64,000 nt of DNA from RYN-230 sp963723595 (GTDB taxonomy: Bacteria; Actinomycetota; Actinomycetes; Streptosporangiales; Streptosporangiaceae). The stretch spans positions 1,612,001 through 1,676,000 of the forward strand of contig CAVRRQ010000006.1 in assembly GCA_963723595.1 (NCBI GenBank), read 5' to 3'. The notes below the pieces were generated by a model. The model made no database searches and was not told the DNA's origin. It worked only from the letters and a program-made list of their open reading frames with translations. The position numbers were made by a program, and so were the translations under genes. This document shows positions 63,574 through 64,000 of this stretch, piece after piece (the stretch's first letter is position 1; every line of letters starts with the position of its first letter).

Positions 63574-64000
63574 ATGTCCGCAACCAGCGATACGAAGTCA
63601 GCTAGCCGCCACCCCACCAAGCTGCAGCGCAAACAGCACAAGGCCGCGAAGGGCAAGAAGGCGGTCAGCGCCGCCAGCGAGACCGTCAACCAGGCCGAGC
63701 GTAAGATGGCAACGCTGCGCGCAGCCATCAAGGCCCACAAGAAGTCCATCAAGACCGGCAAGGCACAGATCCAGACTCACCGCGATGACCTCGCAGCCGA
63801 CAAGCGCGCCCTGGCATCGACGGAAAAGGCCCGCTCTGCCGCATCCACTGAGCTGAAGAAGGCCGAGAAGGCTGCGGCCAAGGCAGCAGCGGCTGTCGGG
63901 CAGGCCCAGCGGACAAGCTCCGCCAAGCAGCGGAAGATGGCCGCGCAGCAGTCCCGCGACGGCGCCAGCCAGATCGCAGCCCGGGCCCGCGCTGACCGGC
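63574..64000 (+). CDS. Lys/Ala-rich coiled-coil protein, cut by window edge
   Basis: The ATG at 63574 follows AGGAAGG with a 10-base gap, and the frame is still open at 64000 (142 residues seen). The composition is dominated by Ala, Lys, Ser, Gln and Arg: KLQRKQHKAAKGKKAVSAAS, AERKMATLRAAIKAHKKSIK, STELKKAEKAAAKAAAAVGQ. The spacing of hydrophobic residues suggests a long alpha-helical coiled coil. It resembles histone H1-like or phasin-like helical proteins of actinobacteria in composition only. DNA binding is possible because of its high positive charge. It belongs to the stress-gene run that starts near 60 kb. Confidence 0.65.
   Translation, partial: MSATSDTKSASRHPTKLQRKQHKAAKGKKAVSAASETVNQAERKMATLRAAIKAHKKSIKTGKAQIQTHRDDLAADKRALASTEKARSAASTELKKAEKAAAKAAAAVGQAQRTSSAKQRKMAAQQSRDGASQIAARARADR

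Overview
This is a GC-rich actinobacterial chromosome segment, probably from a filamentous or sporulating actinomycete related to Streptomyces or Streptosporangiales. The evidence is the base composition, the frequent GTG starts behind GGAGG-type ribosome sites, and the conserved core order tig-clpP1-clpP2-clpX-valS-folC-DUF4233-ndk-mreB-mreC-mreD-mrdA-rodA-radical SAM-DUF2344-rne-rplU-rpmA-obg-proB-(insert)-nadD-rsfS-phosphoglycerate mutase-tRNA-Ala. mreBCD with PBP2 and RodA points to a lineage that keeps a lateral or spore wall machine.

Layout. Positions 1-19.7 kb hold metabolic and accessory genes: a STAS protein cut by the left edge, two GH15 glucoamylase/trehalase-like genes, DUF2252, DUF389, a cyclase-family amidase, a D-2-hydroxyacid dehydrogenase, an NDH-2-like flavoprotein, a glucose-6-phosphate dehydrogenase, a GMC oxidoreductase, a lipoprotein, a large LuxR (LAL/MalT-type) regulator and an HdeD-like membrane protein. 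Positions 19.8-29.5 kb hold protein quality control (trigger factor, two ClpP, ClpX), ValRS and FolC. Positions 31-41.5 kb hold ndk and the wall elongation cluster. Positions 41.5-48.9 kb hold rne, rplU, rpmA, obg and proB. Positions 48.9-52.8 kb hold an M48 protease, an unknown membrane/secreted protein pair and a PaaK remnant in the stretch where proA is often found. Positions 52.9-55.2 kb hold nadD, rsfS, a histidine phosphatase and tRNA-Ala(GGC). From 55.2 kb to the right edge the character changes to a sparse accessory/stress region: Uma2, a GAF-ANTAR remnant, two unusual sigma-factor proteins, a hairpin-rich untranslated stretch, a TM-helix channel-like protein, a PRC/DUF2382 protein, several tiny proteins and a Lys/Ala-rich coiled-coil protein.

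An overriding feature is about 25 single-base frame slips, many inside essential genes (three in clpX, three in tig, one each in clpP1, valS and rne). Correcting one base usually restores a perfect family sequence, so I read most of them as indel errors in this sequence rather than as biology. Gene entries give the whole gene with the slip positions.

The best candidates for undescribed biology are all near the right end: (i) a two-member family of small Cys/His proteins (56753-57034 and 62891-63271) with no family I recognise; (ii) a STAS domain fused to an ECF-type sigma factor; (iii) a sigma factor fused to a zinc-finger, membrane and probable extracytoplasmic domain; and (iv) a hairpin-dense leader upstream of the channel-like gene. 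An extended MreD that appears fused to PBP2 is striking, but it is probably an indel artefact over a normal ATGA stop/start overlap.
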